The notes under the pieces were generated by a model. The model did not search any database. It was not told the DNA's origin and was given only the letters and a program-made list of their open reading frames with translations. 64,000 bases of DNA from Pseudomonas sp. GM41(2012) (GTDB taxonomy: Bacteria > Pseudomonadota > Gammaproteobacteria > Pseudomonadales > Pseudomonadaceae): the NCBI RefSeq assembly GCF_000282315.2, contig NZ_AKJN02000005.1, positions 62,001-126,000 on the forward strand, given 5' to 3'. Position numbers and translations under genes: made by a program. Position 1 is the first letter of the stretch. Each line of letters opens with the position of its first letter. Below are positions 53,139-61,000 of the stretch, one piece after another.

Positions 53139-53341
53139 TGACCCTGACCCGCGCCGACTTCCACGAACAGAACCAGGCCAGTGCGCAAGCCGAAGCCCTG
53201 CGGATGTTCGACCAGAAGGCTGTTTTGCAAGGTGCATGGCTGGGTTGGGTGGCATCACAGATCTATACGTTGCGTCCGGCGGAGTACGCCAGCATGGTAC
53301 GAAGAGCGTTGGCGCGCTTGCAGGAACCGTCCGAAAACTGA
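53138..53341 (+). CDS. Small helical protein of unknown function
   Basis: 67 aa. The ATG overlaps the previous stop, so the two genes are translationally coupled. The sequence MTLTRADFHEQNQASAQAEA, LRMFDQKAVLQGAWLGWVAS and YASMVRRALARLQ looks all-helical. There is no signal or membrane segment. Function unknown. Confidence 0.6.
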   Translation: MTLTRADFHEQNQASAQAEALRMFDQKAVLQGAWLGWVASQIYTLRPAEYASMVRRALARLQEPSEN

Positions 53342-53459
53342 TTGACCTCCCTCGAAAGCAGGAACCTCTACTACAGTCAGTGGACTGAGTATTCAGAGGC
53401 TTTGCGGTCTTCTGCCAGGCCATCCTGCTATTGCTGTGAACAGCACGAGGTGCAAAAGC

Positions 53460-54476
53460 ATGAACGGATTTCGACGGTTGCTGGCCGCTACCCTGGCCAC
53501 TTTCGGATTGTTGGCTTCACCCGTTCCGGTGTTCGCTGCCCAGGCGCCGATCCACTTCGCCGACCTGAACTGGGAAAGCGGCAGCCTGATCACCGATATC
53601 CTGCGGATCATCGTCGAGAAGGGCTACGGGCTGCCGACCGATACCTTGCCGGGGACGACCATCACCCTGGAGACCGCGCTGGCCAACAATGACATTCAGG
53701 TGATTGGCGAAGAATGGGCCGGTCGCAGTCCGGTCTGGGTCAAGGCTGAGGCAGAAGGCAAAGTCGCGAGTCTCGGCGATACGGTCAAGGGCGCCACCGA
53801 AGGTTGGTGGGTGCCCGAATACGTGATCAAGGGCGACCCGGCGAAAGGCATCAAGCCGCTGGCGCCGGGCCTGCGCAGTGTCAGCGACCTGCCGAAGTAC
53901 AAAGGCGTGTTCAGCGATCCGGAAACCCCGGGCAAGGGGCGCTTCCTCAACAGCCCGATCGGCTGGACGTCGGAAGTGGTCAACAAACAGAAACTCAAGG
54001 CGTATGGGCTGGACGACAGCTATGTGAATTTTCGCAGCGGTTCAGGGGCAGCGCTGGATGCGGAGATCAGCTCTTCGATTCGGCGCGGCAAACCGGTGCT
54101 GTTCTATTACTGGTCGCCAACACCGTTGCTCGGCCGCTTCAAACTGATTCAGCTCGAAGAGCCGCCGTTCGACGCCGATGCCTGGAAAACCCTGACCGAC
54201 GCCGACAACCCGAATCCGAAACCGACACGCTCGTTGCCCTCGAAGCTGTCCATCGGTGTGTCCACGCCATTCCAGAAGCAGTATCCGCAGATTGCCGAGT
54301 TCTTCACCAAGGTCGATTTGCCAATCGATCCATTGAACAAGGCGCTGGCCGAGATGAGCGAAAAACACACTCCGCCACGGCAGGCGGCGCAGGCGTTCAT
54401 GAAGGCGCACCCGGAAGTGTGGCAGGCCTGGGTGCCGAAGGATGTGGCGGATAAAGTCTCTGCCGAGTTGAAGTGA
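53460..54476 (+). CDS. OpuAC/ProX-type ABC transporter substrate-binding protein
   Basis: 338 aa from the ATG at 53460 (GAGG upstream). The signal peptide is about 1-26 (FGLLASPVPVFAAQ). The mature part shows IHFADLNWESGSLITDILRI and VIGEEWAGRSPVWVKAEAEG. The aromatic-rich EGWWVPEYVIKGD and PVLFYYWSPTPLLGRFKLIQ are typical of the cage that binds quaternary amines such as glycine betaine or choline. No permease or ATPase gene is adjacent, so it must work with a transporter encoded elsewhere. The substrate is inferred from the family. Confidence 0.88.
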   Translation: MNGFRRLLAATLATFGLLASPVPVFAAQAPIHFADLNWESGSLITDILRIIVEKGYGLPTDTLPGTTITLETALANNDIQVIGEEWAGRSPVWVKAEAEGKVASLGDTVKGATEGWWVPEYVIKGDPAKGIKPLAPGLRSVSDLPKYKGVFSDPETPGKGRFLNSPIGWTSEVVNKQKLKAYGLDDSYVNFRSGSGAALDAEISSSIRRGKPVLFYYWSPTPLLGRFKLIQLEEPPFDADAWKTLTDADNPNPKPTRSLPSKLSIGVSTPFQKQYPQIAEFFTKVDLPIDPLNKALAEMSEKHTPPRQAAQAFMKAHPEVWQAWVPKDVADKVSAELK

Positions 54477-54488
54477 GCGAATCACCTT

Positions 54489-54557
54489 TGTAGGAGCCGA
54501 GCTTGCTCGCGATGGCGATTTCAAGGACGCCATCGCCGGCAAGCCGTGCTCCTACAG
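54489..54557. repeat. Paired REP element (TGTAGGAG type)
   Basis: TTGTAGGAGCCGAGCTTGCT and the inverse CGGCAAGCCGTGCTCCTACA share a short spacer with GGCGATTTCAAGGACGCC. It separates the convergent OpuAC-type and TonB-receptor genes. Confidence 0.9.
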
Positions 54558-54562
54558 CGGTC

Positions 54563-56695
54563 TTAGAATCGGGTCTGCACCGCCAACTCGAAGGTGCGCG
54601 GCGTACCGAGATAATACGCCGGTGACACATGGGCAAACTCGGCATACACCTCATTGGTCAGGTTGCGTACCCGGCCGGTGACGGTGGTGTGTTGATCGAC
54701 CTTGTAGCTGAGGAACGTTCCGTAAAGCGTATACGACGGCACGGTCAGGGTGTTGGCGCTGTCGGCAAACACCGAGGCCACATACCGCGCATCGACACCG
54801 CCCTGCCATTGCGGCGCGAAGTCATAGGTCAGCCATAGATTGCCGACCCGGTCCGGCACGTTGGTCGGTGTGTTGCCTTTGCGTGAAACCACGACACCCG
54901 CCGCATTCTTCTCGTTGAATTCGTCGTACTGCGCATCGACCCAGGCGAAGTTGCCTTCGGCCAACAGCTTGTCAGTGATCCTCAACGAACTGGCCAGTTC
55001 GATCCCTTTGGACGTCTGCTGACCCACTGGAATGCTGCTGGTCGGATCCAGTGGATCGGTGACTGCGAAGTCCTTTCGCTCAATCGTGTAAGCCGCCACT
55101 GTCGCCGAGCCGCGGCCGTCCAGATAGTCGAATTTACTGCCGACTTCCCATTGCTTGCCGGTGGACACGTCGAAGTCTTGTGTACCGTTAGGCTGTTCGG
55201 CGGCGGTGCTGTATTGCACGTAGACGTTGGCTTCGGGGATGAATTGATAAGTCAGGCCGACCCGACCGGTCACCGGCTCCCAGCTGCGCTTGAGGTGCCG
55301 GGGATTACTGGCGGTCACGACTCGGTGGTTGGTCACGTCCAGGTCGATGTCGTCGTAACGCAGGCCGGTCAGCAGCGCGAGTTTGTCGGTGAGTACCAAA
55401 CGGTTCTCGGCGAACAGGGCTTTGGTGGTGACTTCGTTGGTCTTGTCGCTGACAAACCCCGGTTTGGTGCCCGGGATGTCATAGAAGTGACCCGGCTGGA
55501 AGTTATTCGGGTTGACGGTGCTGGCGCCTTTGACGTTCAGCGGCGAGTTGGTGGTCTGGTTGACCTTGTACTCGAAGCCGCCGGACCAGGTCGTGTCCAG
55601 CCCGAACAGTGTGTTGTCGTGGCGCAGTTCGAACTGGTTGCCGTTTTGCTCGCCCTGATGCCGGACCTGATACGCCGTGGAGCGATTCACCGCACTGTTG
55701 TCGGCGTTGTACTGGTAGGTTTCCAGGTTGCGGTAATCGCGCTGGCTGTCGAGGTGGTAAAGGGTGTTGCGCAGGGTGGTGCTGTCGTTGATCCGGTAGT
55801 CGATGATCGAGCGCAGCCAAATCGTGCGCTGCTCGTAGCGGCCGTCCTCGACGTTGTAGTTGTTGAAGCGATTGTGCTTGTCGATCTTCAATTCGCCGGC
55901 CTTGGGGTTGAGCACCGGTGTGCCCCAGTAAGGGCTGTCTTCGTGTTCATCCTGATATTCCAGCGCCAGGGTGTGGGACAGGTCGGGCGTCAGGTCGCTG
56001 AGCAGCGAGAACGCCACGCTCCACGCATCACGCTCCTGACGGTCGATGTAGCCGTTACCGGTGTTGTGGCTGACGTCGAGCCGCGCGTAGTGCTGCACGT
56101 CCGCGCTGGCATCGTTCAGGGCGTGGTTGAGGCCGAATGCGGTCTCGGTGGTGTCGTAACTGCCATAGCTGACCCGGCCTTCGACGGCTTGCTCTTCACG
56201 GGTGGCCAGTTTGGTCACGTAGTTCAGCGAACCGCCCACGGAACCGGCACCATTGATCAGCGATGACGGGCCGCCCACCAGTTCCACTCGATCATAGATC
56301 CAGGCGTCTACCGGCCGGGCGAGGCCGCCGGAGACATTGATGCCGTTGAACATCTGGGTGATCTGGCTGCTGGTGAAACCGCGATAGGAGACGAACCCAC
56401 CGAAACCCGGCGGTGCGCTGGCGTTGACGCCCGGCAAGGTGTTGGCGGCGTCCTGGAAATTCTGCGCACCGTGGCGCTCGATGTCGTTGCGGTTGGCCAC
56501 GGCCACCGAGGCCGGGGTTTCGCGCACGCTCAGGCCAAGCCGCGATGCCATGCCGCTGGACTGATCCAGACTCAGACCCGGCTCAGCCGTCGCTTCGCCA
56601 TCAATGGTGATGGGCGCGAGGTCGACGGTGGATTGCGCCCAGGCGTTTACAGACAGGCAGCCGAACAGGCTTGCCAGTAAAGGAATGCGTTTCAT
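54563..56695 (-). CDS. TonB-dependent outer-membrane receptor
   Basis: 710 aa. The signal peptide is 1-20 (MKRIPLLASLFGCLSVNAWA), and the mature protein starts with a short extension without a signalling domain. The plug domain (about 55-165) has GLSVRETPASVAVANRNDIE, ANTLPGVNASAPPGFGGFVS and VELVGGPSSLINGAGSVGGS. The 22-strand barrel ends with the aromatic C-terminus FELAVQTRF. It is of the siderophore-receptor subtype by eye. The DUF2946 gene 90 bases upstream, often found with metal receptors, leaves copper or another metal chelate as an alternative ligand. No Fur-like box was recognised. Confidence 0.9.
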   Translation of the reverse strand: MKRIPLLASLFGCLSVNAWAQSTVDLAPITIDGEATAEPGLSLDQSSGMASRLGLSVRETPASVAVANRNDIERHGAQNFQDAANTLPGVNASAPPGFGGFVSYRGFTSSQITQMFNGINVSGGLARPVDAWIYDRVELVGGPSSLINGAGSVGGSLNYVTKLATREEQAVEGRVSYGSYDTTETAFGLNHALNDASADVQHYARLDVSHNTGNGYIDRQERDAWSVAFSLLSDLTPDLSHTLALEYQDEHEDSPYWGTPVLNPKAGELKIDKHNRFNNYNVEDGRYEQRTIWLRSIIDYRINDSTTLRNTLYHLDSQRDYRNLETYQYNADNSAVNRSTAYQVRHQGEQNGNQFELRHDNTLFGLDTTWSGGFEYKVNQTTNSPLNVKGASTVNPNNFQPGHFYDIPGTKPGFVSDKTNEVTTKALFAENRLVLTDKLALLTGLRYDDIDLDVTNHRVVTASNPRHLKRSWEPVTGRVGLTYQFIPEANVYVQYSTAAEQPNGTQDFDVSTGKQWEVGSKFDYLDGRGSATVAAYTIERKDFAVTDPLDPTSSIPVGQQTSKGIELASSLRITDKLLAEGNFAWVDAQYDEFNEKNAAGVVVSRKGNTPTNVPDRVGNLWLTYDFAPQWQGGVDARYVASVFADSANTLTVPSYTLYGTFLSYKVDQHTTVTGRVRNLTNEVYAEFAHVSPAYYLGTPRTFELAVQTRF

Positions 56696-56784
56696 CGATG
56701 AGTCCTGAATGCTTGACTAGGAAACAGCGCACACGCCAACGCCACGCGTTGGCGAGGTGGGCTGATCAGAAAAGGCGAAGAAGT

Positions 56785-57171
56785 TCAGGCGACAGGCGGA
56801 GCGCGAGGATTGGCCGAAGGCCAGGTGAAGCGGGCAGGGCGGTCAACATTGGCGACGACGGCCAAGGGCGGACTGTGTTGCTGCGGGAGGATCGCCAGGG
56901 TCAGGCTGGAGTTGAGCGCCGGGCCCATGCCGCCGGTGGAGCACAACGGGCAGCCGAAGGCCTTGGACAGCGTCGGCAGTTTGTCTTCAGAGGTGTTCGA
57001 CGAGGCGGGCAGCTGGCTGGCCGGATCGACGGTACAGAACTGGCCGCCGATGCCGTTGAGCTGCATCCCGACCATTTGCCCGTGACCGATACTGCAGGCG
57101 AACACGTTGAACAGGACGCAGCAATAAAGCATCCAGGCCATCAATGTACGATCAGTTCGGGCAAGTTTCAT
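56785..57171 (-). CDS. DUF2946 family protein
   Basis: 128 aa from the ATG at 57171. An N-terminal hydrophobic segment (LMAWMLYCCVLFNVFACSIG) anchors or exports the protein. Then come an unstructured stretch and the motif KAFGCPLCSTGGMGPALNSS with Cys-x2-Cys, and a proline-rich C-terminus. DUF2946 proteins are of unknown function but are commonly located beside TonB receptors and copper genes. It precedes the receptor gene in the same direction and is probably co-transcribed. Confidence 0.82.
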   Translation of the reverse strand: MKLARTDRTLMAWMLYCCVLFNVFACSIGHGQMVGMQLNGIGGQFCTVDPASQLPASSNTSEDKLPTLSKAFGCPLCSTGGMGPALNSSLTLAILPQQHSPPLAVVANVDRPARFTWPSANPRAPPVA

Positions 57172-57266
57172 GGGGCGGCACTTTATCATCGCCGATGACG
57201 AATACCCTTACAAAATCGTGCAAGTAAGTTCATCCTGCTGCGACATTTCACGCTGGAAGTCCGAAC

Positions 57267-57704
57267 ATGAGCCTATTGATCGCGCAATGGATGGCTACCA
57301 TCTTCCTGTTGATCAGCCTGATCCACCTGTACTGGGCGGCAGGTGGCAAGTTGGGTAGCGAGGCGGCGGTCCCGCGAATATCGGCAGAGGGCGGCACGGA
57401 ATCCAGGCCGGCCTTCAAGCCTTCAGGCTTTGCCACGTTGCTGGTGGCGGTCGGGTTGCTGCTGATTGCGATGCTGGTGTGCTTGCGGGTCGGGCTGTAT
57501 CTGCCGACGGTACATCACTGGTCGCTGCAATGGGTGATCAGCGCGATTGCGATGCTGATGTTCGCCAGGGCGATCGGCGATTCGCATTTGATAGGGTTTT
57601 TCAAGCAGGTGAAGGATTCGAAGTTTGCCCGGCTCGACACCTGGGCGTATTCGCCGTTGTGTGTGGTGTTGGGGGCGGGGTTATTGGCAGTTGCCTGGAT
57701 CTGA
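57267..57704 (+). CDS. DUF3995 membrane protein
   Basis: 145 aa with four membrane spans. The family pattern is clear: MATIFLLISLIHLYWAAGGK (TM1 with His and Trp), FATLLVAVGLLLIAMLVCLR (TM2), WVISAIAMLMFARAIGDSHL (TM3) and SPLCVVLGAGLLAVAWI (TM4). The function of DUF3995 is unknown. It is divergent from the DUF2946/TonB-receptor pair with a 95-base interval. Confidence 0.83.
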   Translation: MSLLIAQWMATIFLLISLIHLYWAAGGKLGSEAAVPRISAEGGTESRPAFKPSGFATLLVAVGLLLIAMLVCLRVGLYLPTVHHWSLQWVISAIAMLMFARAIGDSHLIGFFKQVKDSKFARLDTWAYSPLCVVLGAGLLAVAWI

Positions 57705-57718
57705 GTTGCTGCTAAAAG

Positions 57719-57827
57719 CATCGCGGGCAAGTCGGGTCGCCGCACCGCTTGCTCCTACAGGATTTGTGTTGAATCACACGTTTGTGAACGACACAAATCC
57801 TGTAGGAGCAAGGCTTGCCCGCGATGA
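57719..57827. repeat. REP pair with extended inner palindrome and a variant left unit
   Basis: The left unit reads CATCGCGGGCAAGTCGGGTC then GCCGCACCGCTTGCTCCTAC, the same GTCGGGTCGCCGCACCG variation seen at 13203. The right unit is TGTAGGAGCAAGGCTTGCCC. The spacer itself is inverted (GGATTTGTGT ... ACACAAATCC), so the whole 109-base block can form one long hairpin between convergent genes. Confidence 0.88.
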
Positions 57828-57857
57828 GGCCCTACCAATCAACACAAAAACTCAAAC

Positions 57858-58220
57858 TTAACTCCCGATCTCCGTGCGCCGACTACTCACCTCAGCCGGC
57901 ACATCATCCCCCGCCATACGCTTGCGAAACAGCGCCGCCCGCGCCAGCAGCAACGTGGTCACCGGCACAGTTATCGACAACAGAATCGGAATCAGCCAGG
58001 CATGCAGCACCGGCCCGGACTTGAGTGCCGAAAAGTAAATGATCGAGGCCAGCGCCACGCACCAGGCGCCCAAGGTCGACGCCAGTGCCGGCGGGTGCAT
58101 GCGCTGGAAGTAGTCCTTCATCCGCAACAGGCCAACCGCGCCGATCAGCGCAAACAGGCTGCTGAGCACCAGCAGGATCGCCACCGGGATTTCAACCCAC
58201 AGAGACAGTTCAGCGCTCAT
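57858..58220 (-). CDS. mnhG: Monovalent cation/proton antiporter subunit G
   Basis: 120 aa. Three membrane spans are seen (IPVAILLVLSSLFALIGAVG, LASTLGAWCVALASIIYFSA and AWLIPILLSITVPVTTLLLA). GLLRMKDYFQRMHPPALAST is the PhaG/MnhG family signature. It is the last subunit of the Mrp complex operon and overlaps mnhF by four bases. It ends in a cytoplasmic tail. Confidence 0.93.
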   Translation of the reverse strand: MSAELSLWVEIPVAILLVLSSLFALIGAVGLLRMKDYFQRMHPPALASTLGAWCVALASIIYFSALKSGPVLHAWLIPILLSITVPVTTLLLARAALFRKRMAGDDVPAEVSSRRTEIGS

Positions 58221-58495
58221 TCGATCACCTCGCCACGCAGCAGGAATTTCGCCAGGGCAAACGAGCCGACGAAGCCGAACAACGCAATCAACAGCGCCGC
58301 CTCGAAGTAAGTGTCACTGGCATAACGAATGCCCAGCGCCAGCATCATCAGCATCGCGATGATGTACAGGTAATCCAGCGCCAGAACCCGGTCCTGGGCC
58401 GAGGGCCCCTTGAACAGCCGGATCAGGGTCAGAATCATCGCCAGGGAAAAGATGAACAGGCTCAGCAGGATTGCGTTCGACAGCAAGGCGCTCAT
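58217..58495 (-). CDS. mnhF: Monovalent cation/proton antiporter subunit F
   Basis: 92 aa with three spans. LFIFSLAMILTLIRLFKGPS, then AQDRVLALDYLYIIAMLMML is the MrpF family block with the conserved Asp. Four-base overlaps on both sides keep it coupled to mnhE and mnhG. Confidence 0.93.
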   Translation of the reverse strand: MSALLSNAILLSLFIFSLAMILTLIRLFKGPSAQDRVLALDYLYIIAMLMMLALGIRYASDTYFEAALLIALFGFVGSFALAKFLLRGEVIE

Positions 58496-58980
58496 TCGAA
58501 GATCTCCATCAAGGGGCGCTCGTAGGTCGTCTTGAAGTGCTGGATGAACAGCGCTTCGTCATCCAGATCGAAGACGTGCAGCAACAAAATGCTGCGGTCC
58601 AGCGCCAGTTCCGACCAGACTGTTCCGGGGACCACTGTGCAGATCATCGACAGCGCGGCCAGGCCGTTGGCGTCACGCAGGTCCAGCGGCACCTTGATGA
58701 AGCGCGAACGCGGTGGACGGCGACCGGCGTTGAGCACGCCCCAGGCCACGGCGAGGTTGGACACCACCACATCGCGACCGACCAGAAAGAACAAACGCAC
58801 AATCACCCCCGGCCGACGAATGCGGATCGGCAGCGGTCGCAGCTTGCGCATCATCAACGGCGCGCAGAACCCCAGCACCGCGCCCAGCAGCAGATTGCCG
58901 GGGCTCATCGACAGGTTCAGCACCAGCCATAGCAACCACAGGGCCAGCGACAACCAGGGAGCAGGAAACAGTCGCTTCAT
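58492..58980 (-). CDS. mnhE: Monovalent cation/proton antiporter subunit E
   Basis: 162 aa. Two N-terminal spans (WLSLALWLLWLVLNLSMSPG and LLLGAVLGFCAPLMMRKLRP) are followed by a cytoplasmic domain with SRFIKVPLDLRDANGLAALS, CTVVPGTVWSELALDRSILL, and VFDLDDEALFIQHFKTTYER. This is the MrpE pattern. It is coupled to mnhD and mnhF by four-base overlaps. Confidence 0.93.
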   Translation of the reverse strand: MKRLFPAPWLSLALWLLWLVLNLSMSPGNLLLGAVLGFCAPLMMRKLRPLPIRIRRPGVIVRLFFLVGRDVVVSNLAVAWGVLNAGRRPPRSRFIKVPLDLRDANGLAALSMICTVVPGTVWSELALDRSILLLHVFDLDDEALFIQHFKTTYERPLMEIFE

Positions 58981-60659
58981 GGTGTGACCTCCGCTACCGC
59001 GGCTTTGGCTTCCGGGCTTGGAATCGCACGGGTACCGAGCACCGCCATCACGTATTGCTGCGGGTTGTTCAAGGCTTGGGCGGCCGCCTGGGTGTAGCGC
59101 AGCAGCGGTTCAGCCTTGAAGGTCAGCGCAATGCTCAAACCCAGCAGCGCGATGATCGGCACGCATTCGAAACGTCGCAGCAACGGCGACGGCCGCTCCT
59201 CGGGCGTCCAGAAACGCTGGATGCCCAAGCGCGAAAACGCGATCAACGACGCCAGCCCGGAGAGGATCAGCAACGCGAGCAAGCCCCACGCCGCGTTCGA
59301 AACCGGCTCATTGCTGCCATTGCCAAGGCCCAACGGATTGAGCAGGGCGCTGAGCAAGCCGAGTTTGCCAATGAATCCCGAGAGCGGCGGCATGCCGATG
59401 ATCAGCAGCGAGCAGGCAATGAAGCTCAACCCGAGGAACGCCATGGTCCAGGGAATCACCTGGCCGACCACGGCTTTCTGCTCGTCATCGAGGTTGATGC
59501 CTTTGGGCGGCTGCAAGGATTCCATCGGTCGCGGCAGATCGCCGTCATCGAACAACGGCATTTCATTGGCCGAACGCGAACGCTCGATCAACTCGGCCAA
59601 CAGGAACAACGCGCTCAACGCCAGGGTCGAGCTGACCAGATAGAACAGCGCCGCGCCGATCAGGTTGGGTTGGGCGAAACCGATGGCCGACAGCAGAATC
59701 CCGGCGGACACCAGAATGCTCAGGCTGGCCAGGCGCTCCAGACGTTGTGCGGCGAGAATCGCCACGGCGGCGCAGACGATAGTCGCCATGCCGCCGTAGA
59801 TCAGCCAGTCGCCGCCAAAGTACGCCGAGGCGCCGGCCTGACCAGAGAACAGCAAGGTCCACAAACGCAGCAAGGTATAGACGCCGACCTTGGTCATGAT
59901 CGCGAACATCGCCGCCACCGGTGCGCTCGCCGCGGAATAGGCCGGCACCAGCCAGAAGTTCAGCGGCCACATCCCGGCCTTGGCCAGGAACGCCACGGCC
60001 AGAATCCCTGCGCCGGCATGCAGCAGGCCGCGATCGGCTTCCGGCACCAGCGGAATTTTCAGCGCCAGATCGGCCATGTTCAGGGTGCCGGTGACGCCGT
60101 AGATCAACGCCGCGCCGATCAAAAACAGCGACGAGGCCAGCAGGTTGATCGAGATGTAATGCAGCCCCGACGACACCCGCGACCGACCCGAACCGTGGAG
60201 CATCAGGCCATAAGAGGCCGCCAGCAGCACTTCAAAAAACACAAACAGGTTGAACAGGTCCGCCGTCAGGAATGCGCCGTACAGGCCCATCATCTGAATC
60301 TGGAACAGCGCGTGGAAACTCGAACCAGCGCCGTCCCAGCGGGCCATGGCGAACAGCAGGGCGCTGACGCCGATGATCCCGGTCAACACCAGCATCAGCG
60401 CCGACAGACGATCGACCACCAGCACGATACCGAACGGCACCTGCCAGTTGCCCGGCAGGTACACGCCGATGGAGCCGGGGACGCCCGTTTCCTGAGTCCA
60501 TTGCAGCAACAGCACGGCAATGCCCAACCCCACAAGGCTGGAAAACAGGTTGATCTTGGCCTTCAGCGGACGGTGTTTCTCGCCCAGCATCAGCATCATG
60601 GCGGCGGTCAGCAGCGGCAGCAGAATCGGTGCAGCGATCAAATGCGGCATCAGATTCAT
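58977..60659 (-). CDS. mnhD: Monovalent cation/proton antiporter subunit D
   Basis: 560 aa with about 14 membrane spans, homologous to the NuoM/N proton-pumping subunits of complex I. The conserved Glu in FVFFEVLLAASYGLMLHGSG and Lys in FLAKAGMWPLNFWLVPAYSA mark the ion path. A cytoplasmic loop (about 365-405, ERSRSANEMPLFDDGDLPRP region) is longer than in MrpD of Bacillus. It is one of the two large antiporter subunits and overlaps mnhC and mnhE by four bases each. Confidence 0.94.
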   Translation of the reverse strand: MNLMPHLIAAPILLPLLTAAMMLMLGEKHRPLKAKINLFSSLVGLGIAVLLLQWTQETGVPGSIGVYLPGNWQVPFGIVLVVDRLSALMLVLTGIIGVSALLFAMARWDGAGSSFHALFQIQMMGLYGAFLTADLFNLFVFFEVLLAASYGLMLHGSGRSRVSSGLHYISINLLASSLFLIGAALIYGVTGTLNMADLALKIPLVPEADRGLLHAGAGILAVAFLAKAGMWPLNFWLVPAYSAASAPVAAMFAIMTKVGVYTLLRLWTLLFSGQAGASAYFGGDWLIYGGMATIVCAAVAILAAQRLERLASLSILVSAGILLSAIGFAQPNLIGAALFYLVSSTLALSALFLLAELIERSRSANEMPLFDDGDLPRPMESLQPPKGINLDDEQKAVVGQVIPWTMAFLGLSFIACSLLIIGMPPLSGFIGKLGLLSALLNPLGLGNGSNEPVSNAAWGLLALLILSGLASLIAFSRLGIQRFWTPEERPSPLLRRFECVPIIALLGLSIALTFKAEPLLRYTQAAAQALNNPQQYVMAVLGTRAIPSPEAKAAVAEVTP

Positions 60660-61000
60660 TCTTTAGGCTCCCGGCCATCCACATGGTCGGTACCGGTCAG
60701 GCCCCGGGAAGCCAGCAGCACCACCAGAAACAACGCGGTCATGGCGAAGCTGATCACGATGGCGGTCAATACCAGCGCTTGCGGCAGCGGGTCGGTGTAG
60801 TGCAACAGGTCCTGCGGCACGCCGTCCTTGATGTTCGGTTCCTTGCCGATGAACAGGCTGCCCATGCTGAAGATGAACAGGTTGACACCATAAGACAGCA
60901 GGCACAGGCCCATCACCACCTGAAACGTCCGTGGCCGCAGGATCAGCCAGACCCCGGACGCGGCCAGCACGCCGATGGCGATTGCGATGACTTCTTCCAT
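60656..61000 (-). CDS. mnhC: Monovalent cation/proton antiporter subunit C
   Basis: 114 aa, a NuoK homologue with three spans. IAIAIGVLAASGVWLILRPR and FQVVMGLCLLSYGVNLFIFS are the first two, and DPLPQALVLTAIVISFAMTA is the family block with the conserved PLPQALVLTAIVI. It overlaps mnhA by the shared base at position 61000 and mnhD by four bases. Confidence 0.94.
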   Translation of the reverse strand: MEEVIAIAIGVLAASGVWLILRPRTFQVVMGLCLLSYGVNLFIFSMGSLFIGKEPNIKDGVPQDLLHYTDPLPQALVLTAIVISFAMTALFLVVLLASRGLTGTDHVDGREPKE

